Positions 12,830-24,292 of a stretch of DNA of 64,000 bases are shown here, piece by piece; within the stretch, counting starts at the first letter, position 1, and every line of letters begins with the position of its first letter. The notes under the pieces were generated by a model. It searched no databases. It saw only the letters and a list, made by a program, of their open reading frames with translations, and was not told where the DNA came from. A program made the translations under genes and the position numbers. Origin of the DNA: Eopsaltria australis (taxonomy: Eukaryota; Chordata; Aves; Passeriformes; Petroicidae). The stretch is from positions 124,001 through 188,000 of the forward strand of contig JAVTVJ010001743.1 of the NCBI GenBank assembly GCA_034509425.1. Direction: 5' to 3'.

Positions 12830-13686
12830 TGTCAGAGACTGAAAATAGTTCATGCCTCAAACACTGATATAAAGTTTTGATCAGAGAAGCCTCCCTGGGG
12901 ATACCTGACTGGGACTTTGGACTGAGAGCCAAACTGCTGAGATTAGATAAAGGGAAAAGCCTATTGTTCAGTCGTCTCAGACTGAGGGAAAGGAATGCGT
13001 CCACAGAAGCTGAAGTCACCAGCTGTACTGAGAATCATTTCTGGGGTGGGGGCAAAGCACAGCTCACAGAAGCCAAGTTTGCACAGCCCTACCCCCCAGC
13101 TGAAAGGGGGAGAAGGATGGCGTAACCTCTGGTCAGAGGCAATACACACTCATCCTCCATTACACAAACTGGCCCAGCTGTGGAACCCCCAACCCCACAA
13201 GCCACATCCACGGGACTCTCACGTGAGGGGCAGCTGAGGGGGAGTCACAATCCATCACAGACTCCCCAAAGTGCTCTCCAGACGCCTTGCACCACAGGAG
13301 TGCACGTGATGCAAGCAGAGTCTGCTGCTAGAGGCTGCCCCCTCCCCTGGGGGGACATGCCTGGACATTGCCACTGGGCCTGAGTGTATATTAACCCATG
13401 GCATTCTGTGCTTTCGGGGGACTTCCACCACCGAGACCAGCTGAAGAGGACATCAGGACATCAGTGGGGCCCATGGAGTGGTGATACTTCTTTGTCCCTG
13501 TCCCTCTCTGTCCCCCCATCTTTCTCCCTACTCCCCCTTTTCTCTCTTTTCGTCTCTCTCTCTCTCTCTCTCTCTCTCATATTTACTATCAAATAAAACC
13601 CATACCATTGATTGGCATATGGTCTCGCTTGTACCTTAATTCGGGCAGAGGTATCTCTAAAGAACTTTAATAATTAGATCATAACA
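12830..13686 (+). repeat. ERV A 5' LTR
   Basis: An 857-bp LTR with TGTCAGAG...CATAACA ends. A TATA-like TATATTA lies at 13387-13393 and AATAAA at 13592-13597. A (TC)13 tract at 13553-13578 is (TC)8 in the 3' LTR, which explains the 10-bp length difference. Confidence 0.96.
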
Positions 13687-13690
13687 TTTT

Positions 13691-13708
13691 TGGCATAGTC
13701 GGCAGAAT
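13691..13708 (+). other. Primer binding site, tRNA-Ser-like
   Basis: TGGCATAGTCGGCAGAAT lies four bases after the 5' LTR. Compared with the complement of the vertebrate tRNA-Ser 3' end (TGGCGTAGTCGGCAGGAT) it has two G-to-A-type differences. This places the element near ERV-S/ERVL-type viruses. Confidence 0.8.
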
Positions 13709-14037
13709 AACATTCTCTGACCCGAAGTGCCTTTCATAATAGTATTGTCTCCTCTCCCAAAATTCTGCATGCTTTGAAATTTTACTGTAGTTTTTCTCTG
13801 GGGTGTTGTGGAGCTTGAAGTCTCACCTGTAGTAGCCTGAACTCTTGGGAATTCTGATGCAGCTTTTTCTGAGGATGTTGTGGAAGCTGTAGTAAACTGA
13901 TTTGAGGGTTTTAATTCCCTTTAGTGTGTTTTGTTGTGTAAATCCAGAATTGGCAGGTTTCAGTCCCGAAGCCAATTCTGCTGCTTGTGTCTTGTGGGGA
14001 GGCCCTCCTGTCTGTAGTTGCAGTAGAAGCCTCTCCT

Positions 14038-14107
14038 TGGTGTTTTGTGCGGAGCCTAAAAACTCCTGGTCGTGGTGTTGTACGGAGCCTAAAAAACTCC
14101 GGTTTAG
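14038..14107 (+). repeat. 34-bp tandem repeat in ERV A leader
   Basis: Two imperfect copies of a unit centred on CGGAGCCTAAAAACTCC lie side by side in the untranslated leader. Looser relatives containing GTTGTGGA lie upstream near 13804 and 13874. It may belong to the packaging region, but that is unproven. Confidence 0.6.
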
Positions 14108-14199
14108 AGGGGTCCCACGCCCCAATAGTGCTCTTGTGTTGTGTCTTGTGTGAGGTCAGAATTGTTCTGAAGTCAGTCTGTGGGATAGCCTTAGGGAAA

Positions 14200-15699
14200 A
14201 TGGTTGGCCCAGGTAGTCAGTGTAAAGACAATGTTTTACTATCTTTTCTTGAAAAATTTGATAGTCACCCTGCTCCTCCAGGTCTAGAGTGGGCACAAAG
14301 AAATTGGGATAATGAGCATGCAATAATAGACCGCATTACCAGTTTGCGAGCTGAAAAAAGTTCTCGACCAGGCAAGGGTAAATCTGTTGTTTGTGCTGTA
14401 CTGGGAGCTGCCTTGACTGCTGCTATAAGAGAAAAATCCCAATGGAACACCAAAAATGCAGAGACCCTACATTCCCTGCAAGATTTAGTAAAAGTGCTGC
14501 AAAATCAATTAAGAGAGGAAAGGTGTCACTCTGAACAGCTCAGAGCAGCTCTCACTCAGCATCTGGAAAATATGAACTCTGGAGAAGCCCATAAAGACCC
14601 TTTATATCCTCATCAGGATTTAAAAGAGGCTGAAAAACGTTTAGACCAATTGGATATTAAAAAATTATGGCCATTGGTTAAAACTGAGTATCAATATGAG
14701 GGCATGGATGATGCCTTCCCTTGTATAATTACCAAAGAAATACCTTATACTCCTACTGAATTGGCTAAATAACAAAAGGAATACAGTCGGACTCAGAAGG
14801 AGTCCGAGACAGAATATGTGTGGAGAGTCTCCCTTATGGGAGGAGACCGCATCATGCTAACTGAGGCAGAGTCAGAGGGCTACTGGGGACCTGGGGTCTT
14901 CTTAACTACAGGTAATAAAAGAGCTCCCTGGTCCCTCACCCAAAGGGCTGCCTACTGGGCTGGGGGACTGAGTCCCCTGGAAAGGGGCGACCCAATTGCC
15001 ATAGTTACTTCTATGGATCAATTGACTGAAAGTGTCCAGAAAGCCGCCTGTCTGCAATTGATGCATCAGCGTGTATTAGAACCCGATAAAGGCTCCCCAA
15101 TGTCCATGCCAGTGGACCCAGATCGCTTGACTCCACTCATACGAGGCCTCCCAGACTCTTTAAAGACTCTGGCAATCCACTTGCAAGATCAAATCCGCTC
15201 TGCTCTAACTGGTGGTAGTGAGGCCCCCATCTTTGATCACATGCTCTCAGGCAGACCAAGGGGAAAAATGTGGACCTGGGGGGAGGTTGCCCAAGAGCTG
15301 ATTAATTATGGCAGGCGTTTTGGATCCCCTAATTCAGTACCCTCTAGATCTGAGTCTAAGACTGCCATCCGTCGGGCTGAGTGGAGAACTACAGCTGCTC
15401 AACAGGGAAAGGCACCCAGAAATCCCCCCTCCCCCAGGCGACCACAAAGCCAAAGGGAACAAGTACTTGGGAAGCGGGAGAGATATGCTCTCTGGATTCA
15501 GGGCTTAGGGAAGGGCATTCCCCGAGGCCTCATGGATGGCCAGCCTACCCCAGCTTTAAAGTTACTGATTGAAAGCTGGATGGATTTCTCATCCAAGCCT
15601 AACCCTCCCCCATCTACAGGTTCTCTCGACTCTGGGCCTACTGCTCCGCCCATTGGGGCACTGATTGACTTAGGCGGGCAGGAGTCGGGAAACTTCTGA
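14200..15699 (+). pseudogene. gag: ERV A gag with one in-frame stop
   Basis: Reading frame of about 500 codons for the capsid polyprotein. I chose ATG 14200 for its strong context (GAAAATGG) and its position just after the leader repeats, although the frame is open further upstream to at least 13987. A single TAA at 14770-14772 splits it after about 190 codons. Beyond it the same frame is open to TGA at 15697-15699. The N-terminal part is helix- and charge-rich (QNQLREERCHSEQLR, likely coiled coil). The second part is capsid-like (PWSLTQRAAYWAGGLSP). There is no CCHC zinc knuckle and no N-terminal myristoylation glycine directly after Met. The end overlaps the protease frame, with a -1 slippery site. 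Confidence 0.85.
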
Positions 15700-16163
15700 G
15701 GCCGTCCCCAGTAAGTGAGCCGGGGGATGGGCGGTGGAGACACCTTAGAAGGCTCACAGAAAACCTATCTGGGGACATGATGATAACCTTTCCTATAGGT
15801 CCCCATAGGACCCCTGTTACTTTCTTGCTTGACACAGGGGCACAAATATCAGCTTTGCAAACTGATGATGCCGTACGGTGTGGCATTGTGCCTGACAAAA
15901 AAGGACTCATAGTGGCAGATGCATTTGGTAATTTGCAGGCACAACCTGCTGCCAAAGTAAAATGTTGGCTACCAGGGGAGGTCAGTATCACTGAAACACT
16001 GATGGTTATTGGCCCATTCCCTGTTAATTTGCTAGGCTTAGACATCTTGAAAGGTAAATCCTGGATTGATGACAGGGGCAGGCAGTGGTCTTTTGGTTCG
16101 GATTTCTCATCACTTCGTCTGTTACAAGCTGCCCCCCCCTCTGCCTCCTTCAAAGGTAACTAA
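15669..16163 (+). pseudogene. pro: ERV A protease region
   Basis: Aspartic protease domain reached by -1 frameshift from gag. The catalytic motif is DTGAQ at 15831-15845, in the context FLLDTGAQ. The flap region follows, and the second core motif LLGLDIL lies near 16030. No dUTPase domain is seen. The protease core looks unbroken, but the frame is lost in a run of eight C residues near 16133-16141. The RT-coding sequence continues in another frame, so the protein as read stops at 16161-16163 and is cut off from pol. Confidence 0.85.
15687..15730 (+). promoter_or_regulatory. -1 ribosomal frameshift signal, gag to pro
   Basis: The heptamer G GGA AAC (15687-15693) lies exactly in the gag frame, two codons before the stop. 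After an 8-nt spacer, 15702-15709 (CCGTCCCC) can pair with 15723-15730 (GGGGATGG). This gives an eight-pair stem with one G-U pair and a 13-nt loop. The -1 frame is open from 15669 and enters the protease. Confidence 0.85.
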
Positions 16164-18816
16164 TGTAAAACCTTATCCTTTGCCTCTGGGGGCCAGAGAA
16201 GGGATTTCCTCTGTGATATCAGATTTAAGGGAAGATGGGATAATTGTTCCCACTCATTCCCCATACAATTCTCCTGTATGGCCAGTAAGGAAATCTAATG
16301 GAAAATGGTGATTGACAGTAGATTACAGGAAATTAAATGCCAATACAACACCTTTAACAGCAGCAGTTCCTAACATCGCTGAATTAATTGCCACGATACA
16401 AGAACACACTCATCCGATTTTAGCCACTATTGATGTTAAAGACATGTTCTTTATGGTCCCACTACAGGAAGATGACCAAGAACGCTTTGCTTTTATCTGG
16501 GAAGGAATACAATACACGTTTACCCAACTACCAAAGGCTACAGGCACTCTCCCACACTGGCACACTATGCCCTGGCCCAGGAACTGTCTTTAATTCCAAT
16601 AGATGAGGAAGTAAAGATCTATCAATACATCGATGATGCACTAATTGGAGGTCCAGACACTGAGAAGGTAGGAAACACTCAGAACCGCATCATTAAACAC
16701 CTTGAGAGTGTAGGTTTACAAATACCAGAAGACAAAATCCAGCATCCCTCCCCTGAAGTTAAATTCCTGGCTATCTGGTGGAAGGGAGGTGCTGTTTGTA
16801 TCCCTGCTGAAACATTAACCTCACTAGAGCAAGTAAAGATACCAGAGAACAAGAAAGAACTGCAGCACATGCTGGGAATTCTAGTCTTTTGGAGAAAACA
16901 TATCCCTGATTTCTCAGTCATTGCACGGCCTTTATATGACCTGACACGTAAAAAGGCAAAATGGGAGTGGGCTCCACTACACAGTGAGGCCTTGAAATGA
17001 TTAACCTTTGAAGCTGGCATGCATCAGGTTTTGGGTCCTTTGCATCCTACGGATCCTCTCCTCATAGAATGGGGCTTTGCCTTCCGTGGTTTGTCAGTCC
17101 ACATGTGGCAGAAGGGACCTGAGGCTCCCCCTCGCCCCATTGGATTCTACTCTAGGAGTTTCAAAGATGCCGAAAGAAGGTACTCTGATTGGGAAAAGGA
17201 GCTGTTTGTGGTCACTGTTGCATTACAAGAAGCAGAAAAAATCCTCCACCAGCAGCCTATCCTGCTCAGGGGACCATTCAGAGTACTGAAGATTGTGCTT
17301 AGTGGCACCCCCCCACCTGTAGGAGTTGCACAGCGAGAAACTGTCAGGAAATGGTATGCCCAAATTGAGCACTACTCTCTGAGCAGGGAAATTGAAGAGG
17401 GAACCCCTAAACTCCTAGAAATTCAAGACCCTCTTCCTGAATCTCTTAATACTAAACCTCCTCCCTCTGTCATTAACCCAGCCCCTCCCTATTCTTCTGA
17501 CCTAACTAATGTTTGGTTCACAGATGCATCAGCAAAAAGGGAGGGGAAGATGTGGAAATACAGAGCAGCAGCCCTCCGAGTGGATGGTGAGGGGGACAGA
17601 ATTGTTTCAGAGGGAGAAGGTAGTGCACAAGTGGGGGAACTGGTGGCAGTTCTGAGTGTCATTACCCAGAAGGTGTGCAATCAACATTCCCTATACATCT
17701 ACACTGACTCATATGCAGTATTCAAAGGATGTACTGAGTGGCTCCCTTTCTGGGAACAAAATAACTGGGAAGTCAACCGTGTTCCAATTTGGGAAAAAGG
17801 GAAATGGAAAGACATTCTAGGAATTGCTAAAAATCACCAGATCTTTGTAGGGTGGGTTGCAGCCCACCAAGATAATGACACTTTATCACACCAGTTTAAC
17901 AACCAGGTAGACTCCCTCACCCGTTTATCCCCCTTGGCAGTAGAAATGGAAAATGAAAGTTGGGAGCATCTATTAGAGTGGCTCCATGTCAAATGGGGAC
18001 ACTCAGGGATTAAGGATTTGCTGAGAGAAGCTAACAGTCGAGGATGGCCAGTAACCAAAGAACAGTGTTCTACTGTAATAACTGCATGTGGAGAATGCCG
18101 TACCCAGTTTGACCGGCACCCCTTACAAGACCCTCCACTGCACTTGAGGGAGGGAAAAGGATTGTGGGATGTCTGGCAAGTAGATTACATTGATCCTTTC
18201 AGGAGATCAAATGGGAAAACACATGTATTGGGTTGGAGTAGAAATAATTTCTGGATTGACACAAGCTGCAGCAGTATCAAAAGCAACCGGGGAAAATACT
18301 ATTAAGAATTTGCAGCTATGGTTCAGCTGTTTGCAAATGCCTAAATCAATACAATCTGATAATGGCAGTCACTTCACTGCAAAAGCAGTACAGGATTGGG
18401 CCAAAGCTGAAGGTATGCGGTGGGTATTCCATACCCCCTATTACCCTCAGGCCAATGGCATAGTAGAAAGGACCAATGGTCTACTGAAACGGTTCCTCAA
18501 ACCACATGAACCCGGATGGGCAGATCGCATTTGAGATGCAGTGACCAAAATAAATGACCGATGGGGGGTAAACGGATGCCCCCGACTTACCGCCTTTTGT
18601 CCCACTGCCCCCACAATAGTTCCTGATTCTCTGAGTCCAGCTAATCCTAGAACTCCCACACAGCACCCAGGACAGCCTGTGCTGGTGAAACTCCCCACCA
18701 TTGGCCAGGTGCCACTGGTTTTAAAAACTCCATTGAATAAATACACTTGGATAGCAACGGATGCTCACAACAAAGAGCATAAAATCAGTAGTAGATGGAT
18801 TATCCCATCCTTTTAA
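16141..18816 (+). pseudogene. pol: ERV A pol: RT, RNase H, integrase (broken)
   Basis: Reverse transcriptase is recognised by NSPVWPVRKS, LTVDYRKLN and the catalytic YIDD at 16626-16637. RNase H follows (FTDAS near 17518, YTDSYAV near 17700, HQDND near 17867). Integrase has a zinc-binding HVKWGH...CGEC segment, the first Asp in WQVDYI, QSDNGSHF near 18352, GIVERTNG near 18460 and a C-terminal domain ending at 18816. Breaks are TGA at 16309, a one-base loss near 16533 beside the LP-Q-G motif, TGA at 16998, a frame change near 18225 and TGA at 18532. The sequence style, with YIDD followed by ALIGG, is of the ERVL/ERV-S type rather than beta- or gammaretroviral. Confidence 0.88.
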
Positions 18817-18847
18817 CCTGGTTCGAGAGCGAACTGAGTTTTTTTTT

Positions 18848-18861
18848 TTGATCTTTTACAG
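18848..18861 (+). promoter_or_regulatory. Candidate env splice acceptor
   Basis: A pyrimidine-rich tract ending GATCTTTTACAG at 18861 lies just after the integrase stop and about 60 bp before the env start. This is the place expected for the acceptor of a spliced env mRNA. Confidence 0.55.
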
Positions 18862-18920
18862 GTGGAAATCTAAACTCAAAGGGATGAAGAAGAAACCCTT
18901 CGCATGATTTATACCCCACT

Positions 18921-20907
18921 ATGCCTTGTCATTTCATTTCTAGGAATAATTGTAGCTTTAGTATGTGGGTCCTGTTCTTTTTGTATATATGGATATGTTT
19001 ACCTGCTGCTGAGACTGGAGAGCCAAACACAGGGAATGGAAGCCGTAATTCTACAAACCTTGCATGGGAATTAATTCTGGGGTTTATGCGTCTTTGGAAT
19101 CAGACTGACCAAGGGATTTGTGTGGCTCTTCCCCTCTCTGCAGAGCAGGGCCTAAGATTTTTTGTGGCCCCCACAGATCTTTCAATCAATTTAAGTGAAC
19201 CACAATGTCGGGAGAGACCTTACACTTTCATACCTATCCCTTGGTGGTTGAAAGTTAAACTGCCTTTAAAATGGGGAACCCACTATCTATTAATTGAGGG
19301 AACCTCCGAGGTTGTGGAGCGCCCCCGTTTCCCACACCAAGTAAAACTTAATGGTACATATTTTGCATATCATAATAATGAAAAAGAGTTTAACAGTCGG
19401 GATATGTGTAATATGTCTCATCCAGAAGTCAACATTTCACTGGGCCCCAGAGAAACTGGCATACCTGAGGGGGTTGGGGAAAGTACATTGCTGCCAGGGA
19501 TATATCAAATTCCTAAATCCCTAACTAATAAGGCCCTTTGTCAATCTTTCCCCTTTGATCTCATCTTTCACCCATTAAGGCAACCAGATTATTATGAAGC
19601 ACCATATGTGCTAACGGTTAACTTTTCATGGTGCATAGAATTACCCAGCGGAACCAGAACATTACCTATAGACTCTTCCAACTATATGTGGATGTGGTCA
19701 AGAGAGAACCCTACCTTAAAACCTTTAAAGTATGTGAACACACCCCCTCAGCGAGCCCATTCGGGCTTATTCCAGTGTGCAAAAGTAATCAATTGTACTA
19801 CAGGACCTGGGGACCCCCTTGAGACTTGGTTAATTGAGAAGATACGTGTCTTAATACGTGATATGTGCATCTGTTGGGGATATCCCTCTATGGGTTTTAA
19901 AAATCAAGACCCGCTGTGTAATTCTATGGCTAATTCCAAGAAGTATTGGGCCCACATCCAACAGGCACAGTATTGTGGGATACCTCCTACCCACTACCCA
20001 TTAAAAATATTCCAATCGCATCATCTCCCCAAATGTATTTGATAGATTATAATGACGCTTGGACTTGCAAGGCAAGCAACTATCCTGCACCGCTTGGGTT
20101 AGCTTGGGGATGTTCTGATGGAAAATTTTATTCACGGTTAAGTTTAACTCAACATGCTGGTTTAAGGTGTGGGATAGTACTCCCGTCCATTTGCCCAAAT
20201 CGAGTCTTCCACTATTCATTAGCAGGAAGAACACAGCGCGAACTATACTCCCCTGAACAGGGCCATGAATGGATCAACAACCTATACGCCCCAGATTATT
20301 ACACGGTAGGACAAAAGATAGCTTTGGGATTTAGAGTAGTCTTTACACCCTACTCAGTTATCAGACAGCACCAATGGGCTCTGGAAAATCTCACATGGCA
20401 GGTGCATACCCTCAGTGATTGGACCAGGTATGCATTTGGAGAGCTTAACTTGCAAGTCCAACAAGTGTCAAAAATGGCTTTACAAAATCGTTTAGCATTA
20501 GACATGTTGTTACTAAAGGAGCAAGGTGTATGTGGAATGTTAAAGCTTACTGAAACTGAATGTTGTATTACTGTTCACAATGCCACAGTGTCAATTGAAG
20601 AGGCTCGAGCCAAGATGAAAGAAATTGCTGATAAACATGAGAACTTTTCCAATCGCTCCAACCCAAAGACTGGTTTCAAGGAGCAGACCCCAACTCCTGG
20701 CTGATGTCCATACTCCACTCTTTGGGACTAACAGGCTGGGGACAATGGCTTATGAAAATTGGATTCATGATTGCAATTGAATTTATATTCTTAATGATTG
20801 GGATAGCTATTGTGCGCTGCATGATTACCCGTATTATTGCTTCTGCTTCTTCTATCTTTTCTCCAACTATCCGCTATGTAAGTATCACCCCCGTGGACAA
20901 CCCATAA
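18921..20907 (+). pseudogene. env: ERV A env, gamma-type, two frameshifts
   Basis: Envelope glycoprotein gene. It has a hydrophobic signal region (WVLFFLYIWICL), a surface subunit with many N-X-S/T sites and cysteines, and an RTQR cleavage-like site at 20228-20239. A transmembrane subunit follows, with [16 protein letters not shown] at about 20483-20530, which is the conserved gamma-type/immunosuppressive-like stretch. A cysteine motif C-x9-CC comes after it, then a membrane anchor near 20758-20820. The reading frame changes once near 20000 and again near 20660-20690, so no full Env is made. The cysteine spacing seen (nine residues) is longer than the usual C-x6-CC. The env ends 55 bp before the 3' LTR. 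Confidence 0.87.
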
Positions 20908-20962
20908 ACTGAAGATCACCAGGAAAGAGACATTAATTACAATGTTTGAGTCACGGGGTGGC

Positions 20963-21809
20963 TGTCAGAGACTGAAAATAGTTCATGCCTCAAACACTGA
21001 TATAAAGTTTTGATCAGAGAAGCCTCCCTGGGGATACCTGACTGGGACTTTGGACTGAGAGCCAAACTGCTGAGATTAGATAAAGGGAAAAGCCTATTGT
21101 TCAGTCGTCTCAGACTGAGGGAAAGGAATGCGTCCACAGAAGCTGAAGTCACCAGCTGTACTGAGAATCATTTCTGGGGTGGGGGCAAAGCACAGCTCAC
21201 AGAAGCCAAGTTTGCACAGCCCTACCCCCCAGCTGAAAGGGGGAGAAGGATGGCGTAACCTCTGGTCAGAGGCAATACACACTCATCCTCCATTACACAA
21301 ACTGGCCCAGCTGTGGAACCCCCAACCCCACAAGCCACATCCACGGGACTCTCACGTGAGGGGCAGCTGAGGGGGAGTCACAATCCATCACAGACTCCCC
21401 AAAGTGCTCTCCAGACGCCTTGCACCACAGGAGTGCACGTGATGCAAGCAGAGTCTGCTGCTAGAGGCTGCCCCCTCCCCTGGGGGGACATGCCTGGACA
21501 TTGCCACCGGGCCTGAGTGTATATTAACCCATGGCATTCTGTGCTTTCGGGGGACTTCCACCACCGAGACCAGCTGAAGAGGACATCAGGACATCAGTGG
21601 GGCCCACGGAGTGGTGATACTTCTTTGTCCCTGTCCCTCTCTGTCCCCCCATCTTTCTCCCTACTCCCCCTTTTCTCTCTTTTCGTCTCTCTCTCTCTCT
21701 CATATTTACTATCAAATAAAACCCATACCATTGATTGGCATATGGTCTCGCTTGTACCTTAATTCGGGCAGAGGTATCTCTAAAGAACTTTAATAATTAG
21801 GTCATAACA
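20963..21809 (+). repeat. ERV A 3' LTR
   Basis: An 847-bp LTR, identical by eye to the 5' LTR except for three substitutions and a shorter TC tract (21686-21701). The polypurine tract in front of it is weak (GGGGTGGC at 20955-20962). Confidence 0.96.
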
Positions 21810-21814
21810 TCGGT

Positions 21815-23660
21815 GAATGTAGACATTCTCCCTTTTTATTCAGTCCCATGTCATTTTCTGGTTTTGTGATGTCCTCTGAATCTTTCATGTGCAACCCAAA
21901 CTCAACAGGTGGGAAAAGAAGAATGTGTTTTCCAGCACTAGAATTTCAAAGATGTGAGATACTCTCTTAACTGAAAGAAGTTGAACCGATTCGTGAAAAG
22001 AAGAATGGTGTGAAAAAGCAAAAGAAATTTCCTTCAAAGCAAGTCTAGTTGATTTTCAGGTTTTTGATTCAAGCAGAAAGGAAACACATACAAAGAGAGT
22101 GAGATTTGCAATCCTGCAAATAAAGAATTAGGAAACACGTCAAAAGATTGATGAAAGGGGGTGGAACTGAAATGGAACACATTAAAAGAAGCAGGAAAAA
22201 GATAACGAAGGAATAAGACTCATTCAATAAATGACAAAGTGTAAATTGAACAGGTAGTAGTTGATCAAAATGATAAAGGGGTATGGGGGGAAAAAAAGGA
22301 CTCCGGAAGGAAAACAGATTTTGATGGCTTTGTGAAGTATGGTGTAATCAAGCCTTTAGAAGAAATAGTCTGCAGTAAGAAATAGCTGTTAAACAGAGGT
22401 ATGGATCAAAGGTAGTTGAAGTTTTGTTAGCATAGGAGGAGAAGGAGAGAGGAGGATTGAATCAGGACAGGAGAACGCTGGGCTGGGAAGAAAGACTTGA
22501 GTTGTGCCAGAATTAATTTCCCTTCAAATACTCAAGTGTCTCTGGCATACTGAAGAGCTTGATTATTTTTCATAACACATTTTGAGATGTTCTGGGGAAA
22601 GACGTTAAGGAAATGCAGCCTTCCAAAGCTACTTCATTTTAGCTGTCTGAAGGCAAAACTATCAGAGTAAAATAGCAGTGAAATTTTGTCATGTATTTAA
22701 GGTTTAAAGACAAAATTACTTAAAAGCACAGAAAACTCAATGTATGAGAATATGAGGTGAAGAAAAATGAGTTTGTGACTAAAAGCTCTGAGTTGGAGAC
22801 CATTGTGTTACTGTGATTTAACATTTTAGTAAATCTCTTGGGCATTTGCCTAGCATCAAGGGTATGAATAGTTCCAACCATTATTCACAGACTTGAAATT
22901 AGTCAAAATCTCAAAGCACCTAAATGATATGCATTTTACTACCTGGTCTCTGGAATGGAAACCAGATACCCAGCCTCCCATATGCAAAGTATCTGGACAG
23001 TGAAGTGCTCCAAAATTATATCCCTATAAATGGGCAACATTTGGTGTGAGACTTAAGTGTGACAGAACCCCTTGTTATAAAAAAAAAGAAGGAACTGAGG
23101 CACTCTGGAGAAACTGACCAACAGATGGGTGAATCATCAATGTCTGTGGGTCCCTGCAGAAACGAAATGTTCAGCTTTGTTCAAGTATAAAATATTTTGA
23201 ATAAAACTGTGTTTAATTATATGGATATTGTATTTAAGAAAGCTGTCATGAATGTTCTGCTCTCCCATAGGAAGGAAAACCAGACAAACTGGTTACCTGA
23301 CACAAAAAAAAAAAATGGAGTGGCTTTCAAAAATGTTGCACAGATTACACGTACATATTCTCTATACCTATATGTATACATAAACATATATCTAGCTACA
23401 ATTCACCTTACTTTCTGAGAGAAGAGCAAAAAGGAGATGGAACAGTTGGCAGTTAAGGATCTGTCTTAACTCCTCAGGATGGCTTATTTTCAAGTAAGTT
23501 TAAAGGCTTATTTTCAAGTAAGTTTAATATTGCTCCATAAAGAATATTCAATGCAGCAAACAGCTAAAAAGTAATGTCACTAGATAGAGAAAGGGGTTTT
23601 GAATTAGATAAATAAGAGGGTTCTTTAGATATATTTTGAGATTTCATAAGAAACTAAAAG
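21815..23660. other. Intergenic between ERV A and ERV B
   Basis: About 1.85 kb of unique-looking AT-rich DNA. No gene is seen. It contains one short tandem duplication, listed separately. Confidence 0.6.
23481..23526. repeat. 24-bp tandem duplication
   Basis: Two adjacent copies of a unit beginning GGCTTATTTTCAAGTAAG, identical over 22 bp. It is a simple local duplication. Confidence 0.9.
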
Positions 23661-23666
23661 TTTCAC

Positions 23667-24272
23667 TGTGGCGGTGGTGCAGGTTACCCCAGAAGAAGAA
23701 TTTCCAATGAGAAAGCCCTGGGGGGAGCAGGAGTGCTCCCCTGAGGTGGAGCAAACAATAGTTTAGCCCAGAAGAGGCTGGGCTCGAGACAGGTGAACAC
23801 CCCCAGGGCTCATTGGGGAGCGCCACCTGCCCATCTAAGTCAATCACCCCCAGTTTTCTGGAGAGTTCTCAGTTACTCGGTTGTTCATTGTATCACTCCC
23901 CTGCCTGTAACCCTCTCTCATCCCCCTTCTATCCCTGGTTAGCTCCCTGTCCCCTGCTCCTCCCCGGTTCCCCCCCCCGCTGCCCGGTGATTGGTCACCG
24001 GGGGAACAATAAAAGATTGTGTCGCAGGGGAATCGAGGTCCTCCGACCCCCGGTGTCACAGAGTGCAGAACCTTGTGTCTGTGTCTCTTCATTCCCGGGT
24101 TTGGAAGATCCCCCTGAGGTGTGGGAGAGTTCGCCTACCAAGCAGCTAGCAGGGAGCGAGGGCAAGATTCGCTCAGCGACTGGGAACAAGGCTGGCCTCC
24201 GAGGACCCAAGTCGCCTCCGCCTTTGCTAGTAGCCACCTCCACTCCACCGAGGAGGCAGGTGGACGGCCACA
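23667..24272 (+). repeat. ERV B 5' LTR
   Basis: A 606-bp LTR with TGTGGC...GGCCACA ends and AATAAA at 24008-24013. It differs from the 3' LTR at a position near 23673 (G versus A) and near 24261 (T versus C). Confidence 0.96.
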
Positions 24273-24274
24273 GC

Positions 24275-24292
24275 TGGCGCCCAAGGTGCGGC
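24275..24292 (+). other. Primer binding site, tRNA-Lys-like
   Basis: TGGCGCCCAAGGTGCGGC lies two bases after the LTR. It differs at two positions from the tRNA-Lys(1,2) complement TGGCGCCCAACGTGGGGC. A candidate major splice donor AAA|GTGAGT follows at 24564. Confidence 0.82.

Larger units (their letters stand above)
12830..21809 (+). mobile_element. ERV A: class III provirus with gamma-type env
   Basis: A provirus of 8980 bp with two LTRs and a perfect 5-bp target duplication, TCGGT at 12825-12829 and 21810-21814. The order is LTR, tRNA-Ser-like primer site, gag, pro, pol (RT, RNase H, integrase), env, LTR. By eye the LTRs differ at three substitutions plus one TC-repeat length change, so the insertion is young. 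The 5-bp duplication, the RT sequence style and a Gag without a CCHC knuckle point to class III (ERVL/ERV-S). The Env resembles the gammaretroviral type. Gag has one stop. Pol and env have several stops and frameshifts, so it cannot make the full protein set as it stands. Confidence 0.95.

Noticed and set aside
12877..13596. Frames repeated identically near 12877 and 21010
   Set aside because: They are duplicated because they lie in the two LTRs of ERV A. They are not paralogous genes.
18904..19077. Alternative hydrophobic start frame for ERV A env
   Set aside because: An ATG at 18904 in another frame also gives a signal-like stretch, but it ends after 57 codons. The frame from 18921 joins the surface-subunit sequence directly.
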